A DNA stretch of 64,000 nt from Algibacillus agarilyticus (lineage in GTDB: Bacteria; Pseudomonadota; Gammaproteobacteria; Enterobacterales; Alteromonadaceae): NCBI RefSeq assembly GCF_003286125.1, contig NZ_QMED01000010.1:62001-126000 (forward strand), given 5' to 3'. The notes under the pieces are model-generated. The model ran no database searches. It saw nothing but the letters and a program-made list of their open reading frames with translations, and had not been told where the DNA came from. The stretch's first letter is position 1. Each line of letters opens with the position of its first letter. Both the position numbers and the translations under genes were made by a program. This document shows positions 42,341-51,383 of the stretch, piece by piece.

Positions 42341-43828
42341 ATGAAACAATCGTTACAACTCAAATTTAGCCAACAACTAACCATGACTCCACAGTTGCAA
42401 CAAGCGATCCGCTTGCTACAACTGTCGACTTTAGATTTGCAACAAGAAATACAAGATGCAATGGATGCTAATCCATTGCTGGAGCAAGAAGAGCAAGACA
42501 ACTTTGATTCACTCGAAAGTTTAGACACCGTAAAAGAGCCAACCACGACTATCAAAACGAGTGATGCTGACACGCCTGAAAACATAGCCGATACGCGTGA
42601 AGAACTTGATAAAACAGAAATCCCAGAGCAACTCGCTAGCGATACAACATGGGATGATCATCTATCACAAGGCTCCAGCACATCAAGTAAAAACAGCAAC
42701 AGCTATAATTCAGATGATGACAGTGTTTATCAGGGTGAAACAACCGAATCTATTCGAGACCACCTTTTTTGGCAAATGGATTTAACCCCTTTTAGTCCAA
42801 CCGATTTAGCCATTGCCACCGCGATTATCGATGCAATTGATGATTCCGGTTATTTGACAGTCAGTGCAGACGACATTCTCGAAAGTTTAGGAGACGATGA
42901 AGTTGAACTTGATGAGATAGAAGCCGTCATTAAACGCATTCAACTATTTGACCCCGTTGGTGTCGCTTCTCGCACCGCCCAAGAATGCTTATTAGTCCAA
43001 CTAAACCAATTTGCCGATACAACACCTTGGCTTGCCGAGACCAAAAATGTCATTAAAAATTACATTGATATATTAGCTAACCGAGATTACCGCACACTCA
43101 GTCGTAAAACCAAATTGAAAGAAGAGCAATTGAAAGAAGTGATGAAGCTCATTCATACACTTAACCCGCGACCCGGTAATGCTGTAATAGCTGAAGATTC
43201 ACAATACATAGTGCCAGATGTTTCAGTCAGAAAAGAAAAAGATATATGGATAGTTGAGCTAAACCCAGAAAGTGTGCCTAAACTTAAAGTAAATCAGGAA
43301 TATGCCGCATTGAGTAAAACAGCTAAAAACACAGCTGACTCTCAATTTATTAAAACGCATATGCAAGATGCAAAATGGTTTATTAAAAGTTTAGAAAGTA
43401 GGAACGACACACTATTGAAAGTCTCTAATTGCATTGTCGAGCATCAAGTTGGGTTCTTTGAATATGGCGACGAAGCCATGAAACCCATGGTGTTAAATGA
43501 TATTGCTGAAGCAGTTGAAATGCACGAGTCAACGATCTCTCGTGTAACAACACAAAAATATATGCACACGCCTAGAGGCATATTTGAACTCAAATACTTT
43601 TTCTCTAGTCATGTTAGCACCGAAAATGGGGGCGAGTGTTCGTCAACCGCAATACGAGCTTTGATTAAAAAGCTAGTCGCCGCTGAAACCCCCAATAAAC
43701 CGTTAAGCGACAGTAAAATAACCACATTACTTGCAGAGCAAGGTATACAAGTTGCGCGTCGTACCATTGCAAAATATCGCGAAGCTTTGTCTATTCCACC
43801 CTCTAATCAACGTAAAAGCCTTTTATAA
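42341..43828 (+). CDS. rpoN: RNA polymerase sigma-54 factor
   Basis: 495 residues. Region I is glutamine- and leucine-rich ([25 protein letters not shown]), region II is acidic and variable (about 50-125), the core-binding and helix-turn-helix regions follow ([20 protein letters not shown]), and the RpoN box [11 protein letters not shown] lies near residue 475. It needs AAA+ activators such as NtrC. The glnK-amt promoter in this window is a likely target. Confidence 0.97.
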   Translation: MKQSLQLKFSQQLTMTPQLQQAIRLLQLSTLDLQQEIQDAMDANPLLEQEEQDNFDSLESLDTVKEPTTTIKTSDADTPENIADTREELDKTEIPEQLASDTTWDDHLSQGSSTSSKNSNSYNSDDDSVYQGETTESIRDHLFWQMDLTPFSPTDLAIATAIIDAIDDSGYLTVSADDILESLGDDEVELDEIEAVIKRIQLFDPVGVASRTAQECLLVQLNQFADTTPWLAETKNVIKNYIDILANRDYRTLSRKTKLKEEQLKEVMKLIHTLNPRPGNAVIAEDSQYIVPDVSVRKEKDIWIVELNPESVPKLKVNQEYAALSKTAKNTADSQFIKTHMQDAKWFIKSLESRNDTLLKVSNCIVEHQVGFFEYGDEAMKPMVLNDIAEAVEMHESTISRVTTQKYMHTPRGIFELKYFFSSHVSTENGGECSSTAIRALIKKLVAAETPNKPLSDSKITTLLAEQGIQVARRTIAKYREALSIPPSNQRKSLL

Positions 43829-43860
43829 GGCTCCACTCACTAAAGAAGAAGGAAAAGCCT

Positions 43861-44148
43861 ATGCAAATCAACTTAACTGGCCGTCATGTAGATGTTACCG
43901 AGGCTTTAAAAGACTATGTCGATACTAAGTTTGCAAAACTAGAGAGGCACTTTGATCATATCAACAATGTTTATGTTATCCTTAGTGTTGAAAAATTAGT
44001 GCAAAAAGCCGAAGCAACCTTGCACTTAAAGGGGGGCGAAGTTTTCGCAACTTCAGATCATCAAGATATGTATGCAGCCCTCGACTCGTTGATTGACAAA
44101 TTAGATAGACAAGTCATCAAACATAAAGAGAAATTAAAAAACCATTAG
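43861..44148 (+). CDS. hpf: Ribosome hibernation promoting factor (short form)
   Basis: 95 residues, the short HPF/YfiA type: MQINLTGRHVDVTEALKDYVDTKF, then LHLKGGEVFATSDHQDMYAALDSLIDKLDRQV. It occupies the mRNA/tRNA channel of resting ribosomes. AAGGA precedes the ATG. Confidence 0.95.
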   Translation: MQINLTGRHVDVTEALKDYVDTKFAKLERHFDHINNVYVILSVEKLVQKAEATLHLKGGEVFATSDHQDMYAALDSLIDKLDRQVIKHKEKLKNH

Positions 44149-44156
44149 CCTTATTT

Positions 44157-44606
44157 ATGGACATAACGTCATTAATTTCGCCAGACTGCGTTTTTTGCGC
44201 AGTCCCGGCGACAAGTAAAAAAAAATTACTGCAAGTTGTAAGTGAATTAGCGGCTCAGCACCTATCAGGTCAAGTTGAAGAGCATGATATATTAGATGCT
44301 TTTTTAAGTCGTGAGAAGCTCGGAAGCACTGGTATCGGTAACGGCATTGCACTTCCACATGGCCGTTTAGCAAACTGCGATAAAGGGCTTACTTTTTTAA
44401 TTACAACTGAAGAGTCAATTGATTTTGACGCAATCGATAATCAGCCCGTTAAAATATTTTTTGCACTGCTAGCGCCTGAAAGTGAATGTCAAACACATTT
44501 AAAATCATTAGCCACTATTGCCGAAAAATTATCTAACAAAGATGTCGTAAAACGTATTAAACTAGCCAGCACCAACAATGAGCTTTATCAAGCCATCACA
44601 GAATAG
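44157..44606 (+). CDS. ptsN: PTS IIA-like nitrogen regulatory protein PtsN (EIIA-Ntr)
   Basis: 149 residues with the phosphorylated histidine His68 in GIGNGIALPHGRL. It receives phosphate from NPr and regulates potassium transport and nitrogen-related functions. Eight bases after hpf. Confidence 0.95.
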   Translation: MDITSLISPDCVFCAVPATSKKKLLQVVSELAAQHLSGQVEEHDILDAFLSREKLGSTGIGNGIALPHGRLANCDKGLTFLITTEESIDFDAIDNQPVKIFFALLAPESECQTHLKSLATIAEKLSNKDVVKRIKLASTNNELYQAITE

Positions 44607-44631
44607 CCTATATAGCTAAACGGATATTACA

Positions 44632-45501
44632 ATGTTGAAACTTGTTATTTTTACAGGTCGATCAGGGTCAGGAAAAACAGCAGCACTGCATAACTTAGAA
44701 GATTCAGGTTATTATTGTGTTGATAATATGCCTTTAGAGCTACTACTTTCACTGATCTCAACCCTAAAAGATAAAACTAACAAACTTGCCGTCACTTTAG
44801 ATGTGCGTAATTTAACATCTCCATCAGAACAGCAAGTCGCTACTTATATTAGCACTCTCAAAAAACAGGTTGATTTAAGCGTTGTTTACCTTGATGCCAA
44901 TAATGAGTCATTAATCAAACGCTTTTCAGAATCAAGACGCATCCATCCCTTATCTTTGCAAAAATCCGACTTAGGTTTAGAAGAAGCAATAAAAGAAGAA
45001 GAAAGGCTACTTGAGCAGGTTAAACAACTGTCAGATATGATTATTGATAGCAGTGGCTTTAGCATCCATCAATTAAACGATGCGGTACACACTGAAATTT
45101 TAGGTACCAAAGCAAAACAAATGAAGCTGGTTTTCTCTTCATTTGGCTTTAAATTCGGTTTACCACAAGATGCTGATTATGTATTTGATGCACGCTTTCT
45201 GCCAAACCCTCATTGGGTTGAAGAATTAAGAGCACTTACCGGTCTAGATCAACCCGTGCAAGATTATTTAGGCAACTGCCCTGAGGTCACCGAGTTTATT
45301 TGGCAAATCAAAATATTCTTAAAAACATGGTTACCTGCACTAGAGCGTAATAATCGCAGTTATGTTACCGTCGCTATAGGTTGCACGGGTGGTAAACATC
45401 GCTCTGTTTATACCGCTCAAACGTTAGCGGATAACTTTAAACAAGAACGCGACAACGTAACAATTATTCATCGTGAACAAAAAATACAAGAACATTTATA
45501 A
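44632..45501 (+). CDS. rapZ: RNase adapter protein RapZ
   Basis: 289 residues. P-loop GRSGSGKT (9-16), VTLDVRN, and the C-terminal sensor motif GCTGGKHRSVYTAQTLA. RapZ binds glucosamine-6-phosphate and guides RNase E to GlmZ in E. coli. The last base of its stop overlaps the NPr start. Confidence 0.95.
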   Translation: MLKLVIFTGRSGSGKTAALHNLEDSGYYCVDNMPLELLLSLISTLKDKTNKLAVTLDVRNLTSPSEQQVATYISTLKKQVDLSVVYLDANNESLIKRFSESRRIHPLSLQKSDLGLEEAIKEEERLLEQVKQLSDMIIDSSGFSIHQLNDAVHTEILGTKAKQMKLVFSSFGFKFGLPQDADYVFDARFLPNPHWVEELRALTGLDQPVQDYLGNCPEVTEFIWQIKIFLKTWLPALERNNRSYVTVAIGCTGGKHRSVYTAQTLADNFKQERDNVTIIHREQKIQEHL

Positions 45502-45782
45502 TGACCGTTTTAGAATGCAGTAAAGAATTAACCATACAAAACAAGCTAGGTTTACATGCGCGAGCCGCAACAAAACTAGCCGAGTTAACCCTGCAATATA
45601 AATCAGTGATCACGATTTCTTGTGGCGCTAAATCAGCCAATGCCAATAGTGTTATGGCCCTCTTGTTATTAGCTGGCGCACAAGGCAAGCAAATTAATGT
45701 TTCTTGTTCAGGTGAAGACGCGGCCACTGCCTTAAATGCCGTAGCGAATTTAATTGACAACAAATTTGAAGAATCGGAATAA
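45501..45782 (+). CDS. ptsO: Phosphocarrier protein NPr (HPr-like, nitrogen PTS)
   Basis: A 93-residue HPr fold with the phosphorylated His19 in NKLGLHARAATKLAEL and the SVMALLLLAGAQGKQINV segment. It transfers phosphate from EI-Ntr (PtsP, not in this window) to PtsN. Last gene of the rpoN cluster. Confidence 0.94.
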   Translation: MTVLECSKELTIQNKLGLHARAATKLAELTLQYKSVITISCGAKSANANSVMALLLLAGAQGKQINVSCSGEDAATALNAVANLIDNKFEESE

Positions 45783-45876
45783 AGACATTTTTCATAAATC
45801 ACAAAAGATTCATCACCTTAGCCAGTCTTCAATAGAGTTTTTTATGTCTTTACGTTACAGTATGGCATAAGCTTGC

Positions 45877-45897
45877 TTCACGCTAGGCAAGCGTGAA
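45877..45897 (+). other. Hairpin between npr and mgtE
   Basis: TTCACGCT-AGGCA-AGCGTGAA is a perfect eight-pair stem, followed by AACATAAAAATTT. It may terminate the npr transcript or form part of the mgtE leader. The remaining gap (45783-45997) shows no recognisable riboswitch. Confidence 0.45.
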
Positions 45898-45997
45898 AAC
45901 ATAAAAATTTGACCTTCGTCGTATTAATCTAGCTCAAAAAGTTTATACCTAACGTCACAGTATTTCGGCTATAACTCTTTTTTGTAGGAACACCTTA

Positions 45998-47359
45998 ATG
46001 CCAGATGCATTTGAACATGAAAGCAAACACAACCAATTAAGTGATATCAATAATGCGCTTAGCCAGGGTATGTTTGTCCATGTTCGCAATATGCTGCATG
46101 ACTTATCTGATGGCGACATTGCCTATATCTTAGAATCATCACCGCTTAAACAACGTCAAGTTTTATGGGCGCTCATTGATAGCGAATTTCACGGTGATAT
46201 CCTTGAAGAACTAACCGAAGATGTTCGCTATAGTATCTTACATAAGATGCCGCCCTCAATGGTTGCTGAAGCAACTGAAGGTTTAGATACCGATGATCTG
46301 GCTGAAGTCCTTAGAACCCTACCAAACGCAACTTATCAAGCAGTATTAGATTCATTAGACGAGCAAGACCGTCATCGTGCCGAACAAGCACTTGCATACG
46401 AAGAAGATACGGCCGCCGCAATAATGAATACGGACACAGTGACCATCAGACCCGATGTAACCACTGAAGTCGTCATGCGCTATTTAAGATTACGAGGTAA
46501 ATTACCTGAAAATACCGATGTGCTTTATGTGGTAGATGAAAAAGATAAACTTATTGGCACCTTACCCTTGTCCACTCTTGTGGTCACCGCCAGCCCAACA
46601 ATTCATGTCGCTGACATTATGATCCGAGATGCGGAGACGATCCATGCCAACATGGATGAATCCGACGTGGCACAGTTATTTGAACGACACAACTGGGTAT
46701 CAGCGCCTGTTATTGATGACGAAGAACATTTATTAGGCCGGATAACAATCGATGATGTCGTTGATATAATCCGCGAAGACGCAGAACATTCAATGATGAG
46801 TATGGCGGGTTTAGATGACGAAGAAGATACATTCGCCCCCGTTATTAAAAGTACCAAAAGACGTTCTTTATGGCTCGGTATAAACTTAATTACCGCTTTG
46901 CTCGCGGCGTTAGTTTCAAGTGCTTTTGAAGATATTTTAGGTCAACTCGCAGTGCTGGCGATACTCAATACAATCGTTCCTAGCATGGGTGGCATCGCCG
47001 GTAATCAAACACTCACCCTTGTAATACGCGCAATGGCTCTTGGTCATGTTGCCCCCAGTAATGTACGTTGGCTTATTTTTAAAGAGTTCACGATTGGTTT
47101 ATTAAACGGTATGTTATGGGCGGTATTAATCGCCTCAGTAGTGGCTGTTTGGCAACAAAATCTGTTACTTGGCGGGATAATTGCCTTCGCAATGTTGATG
47201 AATATGCTCGCTGCGGGCATAGCGGGTGTCACAATTCCGCTAGTATTAAAACGGCTTGAAATTGATCCCGCATTAGCAGGAGGGGTTATCTTAACAACGG
47301 TAACCGATGTAGTCGGTATTTTTGCCTTTTTAGGCACTGCAACTTGGTTACTCAGTTAA
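45998..47359 (+). CDS. mgtE: Magnesium transporter MgtE
   Basis: 453 residues. N-terminal helical domain (about 10-135), two CBS domains (about 140-265), plug helix, and five membrane helices from about 290. IVPSMGGIAGNQTLTL and TTVTDVVGIFAFLG carry the family pore motifs, including the Mg-binding Asp. The cytosolic part senses Mg and gates the channel. Confidence 0.95.
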   Translation: MPDAFEHESKHNQLSDINNALSQGMFVHVRNMLHDLSDGDIAYILESSPLKQRQVLWALIDSEFHGDILEELTEDVRYSILHKMPPSMVAEATEGLDTDDLAEVLRTLPNATYQAVLDSLDEQDRHRAEQALAYEEDTAAAIMNTDTVTIRPDVTTEVVMRYLRLRGKLPENTDVLYVVDEKDKLIGTLPLSTLVVTASPTIHVADIMIRDAETIHANMDESDVAQLFERHNWVSAPVIDDEEHLLGRITIDDVVDIIREDAEHSMMSMAGLDDEEDTFAPVIKSTKRRSLWLGINLITALLAALVSSAFEDILGQLAVLAILNTIVPSMGGIAGNQTLTLVIRAMALGHVAPSNVRWLIFKEFTIGLLNGMLWAVLIASVVAVWQQNLLLGGIIAFAMLMNMLAAGIAGVTIPLVLKRLEIDPALAGGVILTTVTDVVGIFAFLGTATWLLS

Positions 47360-47420
47360 GTATATTGACTTTAGTTCTGCTCTCTCTCCGACAAAACCAA
47401 ACAAGCGGATAAAAAATAAT

Positions 47421-47446
47421 AAAGCCGCGTATTAACACGCGGCTTT
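47421..47446. terminator. Terminator between mgtE and the convergent envelope-protein gene
   Basis: AAAGCCGCGT-ATTAAC-ACGCGGCTTT. The T-rich tail is better on the minus strand (TATTATTTTTT) than on the plus strand, so it mainly serves the gene ending at 47493. Confidence 0.85.
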
Positions 47447-47492
47447 AACAAATACGATTTGTGTGATTAAAACAATCTAGAGAAGCAGAGAG

Positions 47493-49211
47493 TTATTTAG
47501 TAACCGCTTGGGTATCCATTGTTGTTTCTATTTCAATCCCATTTACGGTGTAATCTGTGCTTACTTGAACTTGCATGTCTAACTTAGCAAAGTCAGTAAA
47601 GCCTTCAGGTATAGGCTTACCGGTCGATTCTAATACCGTATTTAAAGGACCAAACAACGATTTATAATCAACAGAAAAAGCATTAACGCCATTATTAACA
47701 AGTGCTTCATTCGTTAAATTATCAGCTACCGCTGCCGCTTTATCACCTTGATAAATAACAACATGATTGCCTTTAACCGCAACCTGTGGGTTTAACCCCA
47801 GCGCAGGTGGTAATGGAAAAAATGAACTAACAGCTAACGGGCTACCATCTTCCGGGATCGTGACATCGGCTAAAGGCGGATACAATGCTTTTAAACCATT
47901 AAAAATAGTTAAGGGTGCATTAGCAGATAACGTAATAAGCGCTTCAATACCTTTAACAGGGACTTGTTCGTTTTCTAAATCAAGCTCAAAATCAAATATT
48001 GTTGCACTAATCCCTTTAACACCACCCACCATGCCAGTAAACATACCTAACATCATCGGGCTAGTTTGCGAAATTTTAGTCTGAGCAGCAACAAGTGACT
48101 CACATGTATAGTCCGCGTTAGTAAATTCAGTCCAAAATTGCATCAAAACAGGCGTTAGTTCATCAACATCAAAACCAAACGCAACATTAGCAATTTGGTT
48201 ATCAAAATTATAGACATGTTGAGGAATAAAACCTCTGAGCTGGCCAAGCGACGCATTCGTTTCTTGATTGGTACTTTCTACAGCAAGTGCCGCTTTTATT
48301 GAAGAAGACTCATTATCAATTTCTACATGACGTGTGCCCATAACTGTGCGCGGCCACGCATTAGCAATTGCAGAAAAATCGGTTGCACAAGCTTGCTCAC
48401 GCATACTATTAAACATATCAGGTTTAGTTAACTGAGCTAAGTTCGTTAACATACGACCAAACGCGTTACCCTCGGCTTGGGTTAAACCTTTAATAATTTG
48501 CACATGGTCAATAAATCCAACTGAAGAACCATCAAATGCATACTTATCCGTGATAGCTTGTAACGATTCTGCGGCTAGTGCGTTTTTGGGCTTTTCGATG
48601 GCTAACGCAATATTCAAATCTTCGGGTGTATTTATCGGTGTATTAATGGTGATAGAAGCCCAGCCATCAATCACAGAAACGGCAAGTTCAACCATAACAC
48701 CGTCATTGTTAACAACAGGGTATTTAACATATGAAAAAGCATCTACAGCCACTTTTTCAGGCGTAATACCCGCTTCTGAAGCTAAAGTATCGAGTGAAGA
48801 CCACAACGCTTGCGCATCTGCTATTTCATAGCGAAAAACAGGTAACAAACCAACCGTATAAACCAGCATACGCACATCATCACCAAAACCAAATCTAGCT
48901 TTTAGATCATCAGCTGATTGTGAAGCTGTTAAGTAATGTTTTATTAAGTTAACTGAAAACTGAGCTTCAGGATTTTCAGGCTTAAAGGTTTCATCTAACA
49001 TCAACATCACTTGGGTAGGATCACCAAAGCTGGCTTGATAAGTTTGCATATATTGCGTTAAAGGAAACGCTTCTAGCTGACCTGAAAACAGTACGGTATC
49101 GGCAGGTACATTTTCAAGAGCCATCAACTCATCGTTAGACATTTGAGAAGCATAGTAAGTGGTCGCACCGGCAGCCGAAGCTAAGCCCAATGCAAAAAGA
49201 ATGGGTTTCAT
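47493..49211 (-). CDS. Large exported protein of unknown function
   Basis: 572 residues. I do not recognise a family with confidence; the layout loosely recalls DUF3352 proteins. A weak signal or anchor segment (about 4-22, SAAGATTYYASQ) precedes a long alternation of strands and helices without membrane segments. Two cysteines (CATDF near 285, CESL near 365) are the clearest in the mature part. It ends with a beta-rich segment (DMQVQVSTDYTVNGIEIETTM). Flanked by terminators or gaps, so monocistronic. Function unknown. Confidence 0.6.
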   Translation of the reverse strand: MKPILFALGLASAAGATTYYASQMSNDELMALENVPADTVLFSGQLEAFPLTQYMQTYQASFGDPTQVMLMLDETFKPENPEAQFSVNLIKHYLTASQSADDLKARFGFGDDVRMLVYTVGLLPVFRYEIADAQALWSSLDTLASEAGITPEKVAVDAFSYVKYPVVNNDGVMVELAVSVIDGWASITINTPINTPEDLNIALAIEKPKNALAAESLQAITDKYAFDGSSVGFIDHVQIIKGLTQAEGNAFGRMLTNLAQLTKPDMFNSMREQACATDFSAIANAWPRTVMGTRHVEIDNESSSIKAALAVESTNQETNASLGQLRGFIPQHVYNFDNQIANVAFGFDVDELTPVLMQFWTEFTNADYTCESLVAAQTKISQTSPMMLGMFTGMVGGVKGISATIFDFELDLENEQVPVKGIEALITLSANAPLTIFNGLKALYPPLADVTIPEDGSPLAVSSFFPLPPALGLNPQVAVKGNHVVIYQGDKAAAVADNLTNEALVNNGVNAFSVDYKSLFGPLNTVLESTGKPIPEGFTDFAKLDMQVQVSTDYTVNGIEIETTMDTQAVTK

Positions 49212-49341
49212 TATGAAAGTCCTTTTAATTTAATGTAAAGACATTGAATACAGACATTCCGCATTCAATGTTATAGGTGTATTGATAAACAAGTAGAATT
49301 TAACAAATAAACAACTTAATTACCAATACAAAAGCGAGGGG

Positions 49342-50679
49342 TTAGCTACCTGCGACTTGCAGCTCTTCAAGTAAGATAGAACCAGTATAAATGCTGCCAC
49401 GTTTTTCAACGTCATTACCAATGTTAACAATATTTTTAAACATGTTGTCTAATTTACCGGCGATCGTAATTTCTTGAACAGGGTATTGAATAACCCCTTT
49501 TTCAACCCAAAACCCAGCCGCACCTCGAGAATAATCGCCATTAACCACGTTAACACCTTGACCCATTAGTTCAGTTACTAACAACCCTGTGTCTAATTGT
49601 TTTAACATGGCATCAAAACTCGCATCCATCGCGCTATTATTAAATAAACGCCAATTGTGAATACCACCGGCATGGCCCGTTGTTTGTAATTTCATTTTTC
49701 GAGCTGAATAACTCGATAATAACCAAGTTTGTAACACCCCTTGGTCAACGATATCACGAACTTTTGTCGCTACCCCTTCATGATCAAAGTAGCTACTGGC
49801 TAACCCTTGTTTAATTAAAGGGTCTTCATGGATACGCAGCCACTCTGGGAAAACTTGCTTGTGCAAAGAATGCTGTAAAAATGAGGAATCACGATATAAG
49901 TTTCCGCCACTGATCGCGGCAATAAAATGACCAAATAAACTATTGGCGACATCAGCACGAAACATAACGGGCATCTTTCCCGTTCCGAGCTGCTGCGCGT
50001 TTAACCGCGAAATAGTCTCAAGTGACGCATCACGTCCAACCTGCTCAGCAGGTGTGAGTTCATCTAAACGGCGCGAAACGGTATAAGCATAATCACGTTG
50101 CATATCTTGGTTTTCATCTTCAGCTATAACCGCACAACTCAAGCTATGTCGAGAACTCGGGTAAGACGCGATAACACCATGACTATTGCCATATACCCTA
50201 AAACCTTGATGACTTGAAAAACTTGCACCATCTGAATTTTTAATTCTAGGATCAGTATCAAATGCAGCTTGCTCACAACGTTTAGTAAGCTCAATGGCTT
50301 GGTCTGGGGTTAAATCGCTTGGGTGATACAAATCCAAATCAATATTATTTTTAATCATTAAATCGGGATCAGCTAAACCAGAAAATGGATCCTCTGATGT
50401 ATATTGAGCAATATCACAGGCGGCAGCGACAGTTCGTTTAATAGCGGCTTCAGACAAATCTGACGTAGATGCCGAACCTTTGCGTTGCCCTTTCCATAAA
50501 GCGATGCCCAAAGCACCATCATGATTAAATTCAACGGTTTCAACTTCACCTAAGCGAGAAGCAACTTGTAAACCTTGGGTTTTAGAGATTGATACTTCAG
50601 CTGAAGTCGCACCCAGTGATTTAGCATAAGCTAATGCACTTTCGACAGCCGATTCTACACGCTTCATTTCATCAAGCAT
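49342..50679 (-). CDS. pmbA: Metalloprotease subunit PmbA/TldE
   Basis: 445 residues of the TldD/PmbA family (EVSISKTQGLQVASRLGEVETVEFNHDGALGIALWKGQRKGSAST; later GDYSRGAAGFWVEKGVIQYPVQEITIAG). PmbA pairs with TldD; the catalytic metal site lies in TldD. In E. coli the pair trims microcin B17 precursor and degrades CcdA. The ATG at 50679, with AGGTG upstream, is preferred to a GTG twelve bases earlier. Divergent from darP, as is usual. Confidence 0.94.
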   Translation of the reverse strand: MLDEMKRVESAVESALAYAKSLGATSAEVSISKTQGLQVASRLGEVETVEFNHDGALGIALWKGQRKGSASTSDLSEAAIKRTVAAACDIAQYTSEDPFSGLADPDLMIKNNIDLDLYHPSDLTPDQAIELTKRCEQAAFDTDPRIKNSDGASFSSHQGFRVYGNSHGVIASYPSSRHSLSCAVIAEDENQDMQRDYAYTVSRRLDELTPAEQVGRDASLETISRLNAQQLGTGKMPVMFRADVANSLFGHFIAAISGGNLYRDSSFLQHSLHKQVFPEWLRIHEDPLIKQGLASSYFDHEGVATKVRDIVDQGVLQTWLLSSYSARKMKLQTTGHAGGIHNWRLFNNSAMDASFDAMLKQLDTGLLVTELMGQGVNVVNGDYSRGAAGFWVEKGVIQYPVQEITIAGKLDNMFKNIVNIGNDVEKRGSIYTGSILLEELQVAGS

Positions 50680-50838
50680 AAAAGGGAACACCTATAATTA
50701 TTTCTTGGTTATTGTGTCGCTTAACCTTGGGTATAAACTTAAGCTTAGTGTAACATATGTATAGGCAAGTTACTTAGTGATGCCTTTTCACTATTTTAGC
50801 GTAATTTGGTTATTAAATAATGATTTAACAGGCGAAAT

Positions 50839-51366
50839 ATGACAGATCCAAAGCACGACATCGATGAAATTGAAGAAGAAATAATCTACGTGAGTAAAGA
50901 AGAGCTGAAAAGAGATCTGGCAGAAATGCGAGAACTTGCAAATCGCCTTGTTGAAATGTCGCAAACCAAACTAGATAAGCTCACCTTAACCCCAGCTCAA
51001 ATAGACGCAGTCGCTTTGGGTAAAAAAATAAAAAATAAAAAAGATGCTTATCATCGTCATCTGCAATTTTTTACTAAATTGTTACACAACAAAGATCTTT
51101 CCGCTTTGTATCTCGGCCTAGAAAAAATAAAGCAAGGCCCATTACTTGCCAATCAGCATATCCAAAAGTTAGAAGCATTAAGCTTAAAAATCATAGCGGA
51201 AGGTGACCCTGCTATTCAAAGCTTGCTTAATGAGCACGCCGATCTAGACCGCAGCAAGTTAAGACAATTTGCACGGCAAGCAAAAAAAGATCAAGCGGCA
51301 GAGAAACCTTCAAAAGCAGCAAAACAATTACTACAATATTTAAGAAGTATGATCCCACAACAATAA
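50839..51366 (+). CDS. darP: Ribosome biogenesis factor DarP (YjgA)
   Basis: A 175-residue helical DUF615 protein: YVSKEELKRDLAEMRELANRLVEMSQ, RHLQFFTKLLHNKDL, and ADLDRSKLRQFARQAKKDQA. It helps 50S assembly. Adjacent and divergent to pmbA as in E. coli. The Ig-repeat lipoprotein starts 17 bases downstream, so they may be co-transcribed. Confidence 0.95.
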   Translation: MTDPKHDIDEIEEEIIYVSKEELKRDLAEMRELANRLVEMSQTKLDKLTLTPAQIDAVALGKKIKNKKDAYHRHLQFFTKLLHNKDLSALYLGLEKIKQGPLLANQHIQKLEALSLKIIAEGDPAIQSLLNEHADLDRSKLRQFARQAKKDQAAEKPSKAAKQLLQYLRSMIPQQ

Positions 51367-51383
51367 CAAAAGAAGGATGAACA

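Noticed and set aside
45783-45997. Magnesium riboswitch (M-box) ahead of mgtE
   Set aside because: M-box-type conserved segments are not visible; only a simple hairpin is present.
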